Assembly: GCF_050436995.1 (NCBI RefSeq)
Contig: NC_134754.1
Location: 8,983,001-9,047,000 of the forward strand
From: Anticarsia gemmatalis
Taxonomy: Eukaryota; Arthropoda; Insecta; Lepidoptera; Erebidae
DNA length: 64,000 nucleotides
Reading direction: 5' to 3'
In this document: one piece after another, positions 61,370 to 64,000 of the stretch
Layout: each line of letters begins with the position of its first letter
Position numbering within the stretch: position 1 is the stretch's first letter
Program-made: the position numbers and the translations under genes
Notes under the pieces: model-generated
Seen by the model: only the letters and a program-made list of their open reading frames with translations
What the model was told of the DNA's origin: nothing
Database searches by the model: none

Positions 61370-63924
61370 GTAAACGAAACTTTTTTGCTCCCCCACATAA
61401 CAATCCTCTTTTGTTCATCATAGAAACTTGCCAAGATTAGAAGAAAACAATAAAAGCCAAATTTTATAGCGCTGTTGCTTGCTAATTTAAAAGAGTGATA
61501 TGAATATAGACGAACACGTCATAAAACAAACGATTTTGTAGTGAAAGTTATTTGATTGATCACCAGTAACACTCACGGGCATTATTTGAAAGCCAATCCC
61601 AAATTTGCTCTTTTGATCTGGCCAGTCTTAAAAGGTTAGGTCATTTGGAACACATGAATTTATGAGGAAAGTTAATGAATGGTGATAAATTAAAAGAGTG
61701 AGTTAATGACATAATATATCCGGGAGTTACTGTTTAAATTTACTTTAACCGCATGCATAACTTCGGAATTAGCGATCAGTTGACTTAGATACGAATAAAC
61801 AAAACTGCAAGCATGCATATTTTCTCTTGTTATATACATATATCAGTTTTAGTAAAAAGATCTCTTTAATTAGGTATATTAGGTTCCATAATATTCTTTC
61901 CAATTAAGGAAATGAATCTCTGGAACAGACACTACTATAAGAATACTACAGAATCGAATTAAAAACATAGTACTACAGGTTTAAGGGTTCTTCAGTACGT
62001 AATGTATGCAAGCGCATACGCAGACGTTTTACAAAATATTCGACGAGCTATTCGAACTCTACGCTTAATCGAATGGAATTCAAGGCATTCAGGTGTGCTG
62101 ACTGTTAGCCGTGACCATTCCGTTTGTAAATTCTGAATTGAATGTAGTATTCACAGAAGCTTTCGTTTAAATTGGAATTTATTTGTACTAAAAGAATGCC
62201 TCAAAACTTAACCCAAGCGCAAGCCTTTGGAAAGTTAAAATAGTTGGTCTGGTTGCCTTAAGAGGTATTTGTGTTTGTCTTAACTTTTATGCGGCATATT
62301 TCTTTGTATAAGTCTTAGTTTTGTATTGGCATCCATGAACGCTTTTACAGTGTTTTTACTAAGTTTAAATAACCAAATAAGATATTATACTGCCATCGTT
62401 ATATCTTAACAAGGGCATGTATGAATTCGCATCGTGTTAAAAGTTAGAATCAGAATAAAAATGTCTACATAACTCTCTGACTTTGAAATATGAGTTCAGA
62501 TAAGTTTTTGGGTCAGTATAAATTGTAGGTCGTTTCACCGTCGTCTTTGGGTATATCCTTGTGAATATATAGATAAGCGTGTCTCAAATTTTACGGCTTT
62601 TACTCCATACGTTGGCGCTTCGCCAGTCGACGACTATAAACGGGTTACTTAAACTTAAATAGTACATTCTCCCACAGCTGGGTTATGTGCAGCCGAGCGC
62701 TATCTCATGAAATGTACACTGCAAATATTGAGTTTCCAAACTAGTTCAAATGTAAATTGAACGAAACTTCCGATGCTTCAAGTGTATTACTGTTCTTCTG
62801 AGGTCGCAAGAAAAACTCACAACTGTAAAACGAAATGTTCTATTTACATACAACAAATTCCTTATAAAGTATGTTTCAAGAAAATGAATCTCTGAAAACC
62901 ACGAGACATTTTCTTACCAAACAAAGTCATTTTAAAGCGAAACAAATATAGTCAGATCATAAGTTTAGCCAACGTAAATTACGAACGTTTTTGAACCTGT
63001 ATAAATATTAATCATTGCGATTTATTGTCTGCAGTTGAAACAGTTTCAGTGTAAAAATAGTAGCCACATTAATAGATGTGTGTTCGTAAGGTAATAAATA
63101 TAAGATGTACATTTTCCCCATACTTCCTCCGCTAATGGATGATCTCACTTCGTGTTTTGACTGCACCTAAGATTGATGACAGCTATTTGCAATAGAATGA
63201 TTTACTCTCCAATACTTTCCGGATCCTTCGGGACTTCACTGCCGACCTAATCTGTCGATAAAGTGATTTTTACACGTAATGTGTGACACGTACATACACA
63301 AAGAACAGTTTTAACTCGCAAATTGCTCAGAGAGACTCCATTATGTTCTGTATTTAGGATTAATATATTTCTATAAATACTACTGCGTACTAATAGAAAC
63401 GGCGATAATTCTTCGAAAACCATAAGCGTACTTGAAAAAATATTTTACCGCTTCAAAGGAACACGATATCAGATAATAAATGTGTATGCAAAAATAACTG
63501 TCTTACCATGTACAAAGCTCTGCGAGTTTCTAGACTCTAGTCTGAAAAGACTATAAATGTTTACTTGATATAAGTAACAAAAGAATATTTTATAATGCTA
63601 AATTCTTGATGGGTGTGAATTTCCTGAATCTAATTACATATTATCTTTGTTTCCCCCGTGTATGGGAAAAGTCCTTTGTTAAATGTTAGGTATATTATGA
63701 CCGATGTAGAGTGATTAAAGTAAATATTTATGAGAGTTACTTGTTAGTTTTATTTGTAAACTTTTGTCTTCTATACTTTATAAAATATTCGTTGGGAATT
63801 AATGGGAATATTATAAAAATAGCGAGTTATAATGCACAGATAATTATGTAAGTGCGATTTTCCTAAATGGACTTAAATGAATTATGTTATTGCTTGCTTT
63901 GTTAATTCAATTTCTTATTCACAG
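61370..63924 (+). other. Kdm3: Kdm3 intron, start (at least 2.5 kb)
   Basis: This is phase-1 intron sequence after GTAAAC. It is AT-rich and no repeat or exon was seen within it. It may end at 63924 or 63928, or run out of the window. Confidence 0.6.
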
Positions 63925-64000
63925 GGAGTCACAAAGTCACAACCCCATCAACGCTTAGGAATCTTTTGTTTAACTTTCAATGCGTTTAAAATCCATTTAC
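63925..64000 (+). CDS. Kdm3: Possible next Kdm3 exon, partial at the window edge
   Basis: A good acceptor, TTTCTTATTCACAG, ends at 63924. Using it in the required phase gives GSHKVTTPSTLRNLLFNFQC and then a stop at about 63988, which would make a terminal exon of a truncated form. Using the next AG (63927-63928) gives VTKSQPHQRLGIFCLTFNAF, open to the edge. Neither peptide resembles KDM3 sequence I know, so the site may be false. Confidence 0.2.

Overview
The window is AT-rich animal DNA with widely spaced short exons and large introns. It looks lepidopteran. The evidence is a Lep1-type Helitron with characteristic ends, a mariner-type MITE with a TA duplication, and a degraded non-LTR tail of a kind common in moths and butterflies. 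There is no sign of bacterial organisation, and no tRNA, rRNA or CRISPR was seen.

Only one host gene could be recognised. It lies on the + strand, and six exons were found at 19581-19730, 21139-21252, 31603-31824, 37583-37667, 38931-38998 and 61255-61369. All have canonical AG/GT borders and compatible phases, and together give about 251 codons. The product matches the amino-terminal regulatory part of KDM3/JMJD1 (JHDM2) histone H3K9 demethylases: two Tudor-like segments followed by a basic, Arg/Ser/Lys-rich linker. The start codon and first exon must lie upstream, because the first visible exon is internal. The zinc-finger and JmjC catalytic parts lie beyond the right edge. The window is therefore mostly introns of Kdm3: at least 19.5 kb at the left (if that part is intron), then 1.4, 10.4, 5.8, 1.3 and 22.3 kb, then the start of another.

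Layout: 1-12985 is non-coding with one copy of a 1.15 kb foldback repeat (2824-3977). 12986-16911 is a transposon cluster: a roughly 2.07 kb terminal-inverted-repeat element carrying about 374 bp of perfect AAAAT repeat, the second and inverted copy of the foldback repeat, and a 210 bp mariner MITE. 17101-18075 is a tandem array of about 285 bp units. 19390-20895 surrounds the first visible exon and is dense in CTCF-like AGATGGCGC sites. The 10.4 kb intron (21253-31602) has a candidate recursive splice site next to a perfect palindrome, a 130 bp repeat array, a second perfect palindrome and a GC-rich island. The 22 kb intron (38999-61254) has a 2.83 kb hAT-like element that seems to carry a small captured gene, a 21 bp minisatellite and the Helitron. 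It also has a 690 bp long-TIR element with a 9 bp target duplication, CpG-rich islands and a cluster of AP-1/CncC-type sites.

The strongest candidates for undescribed biology are the hAT-like element with its open reading frame and repeated TCTCCCCTGG motif, the 12986-15054 element, the long-TIR element at 53494-54183, and the possible recursive splicing and cassette-exon signals within Kdm3. All family assignments are from pattern recognition by eye; no database search was run.
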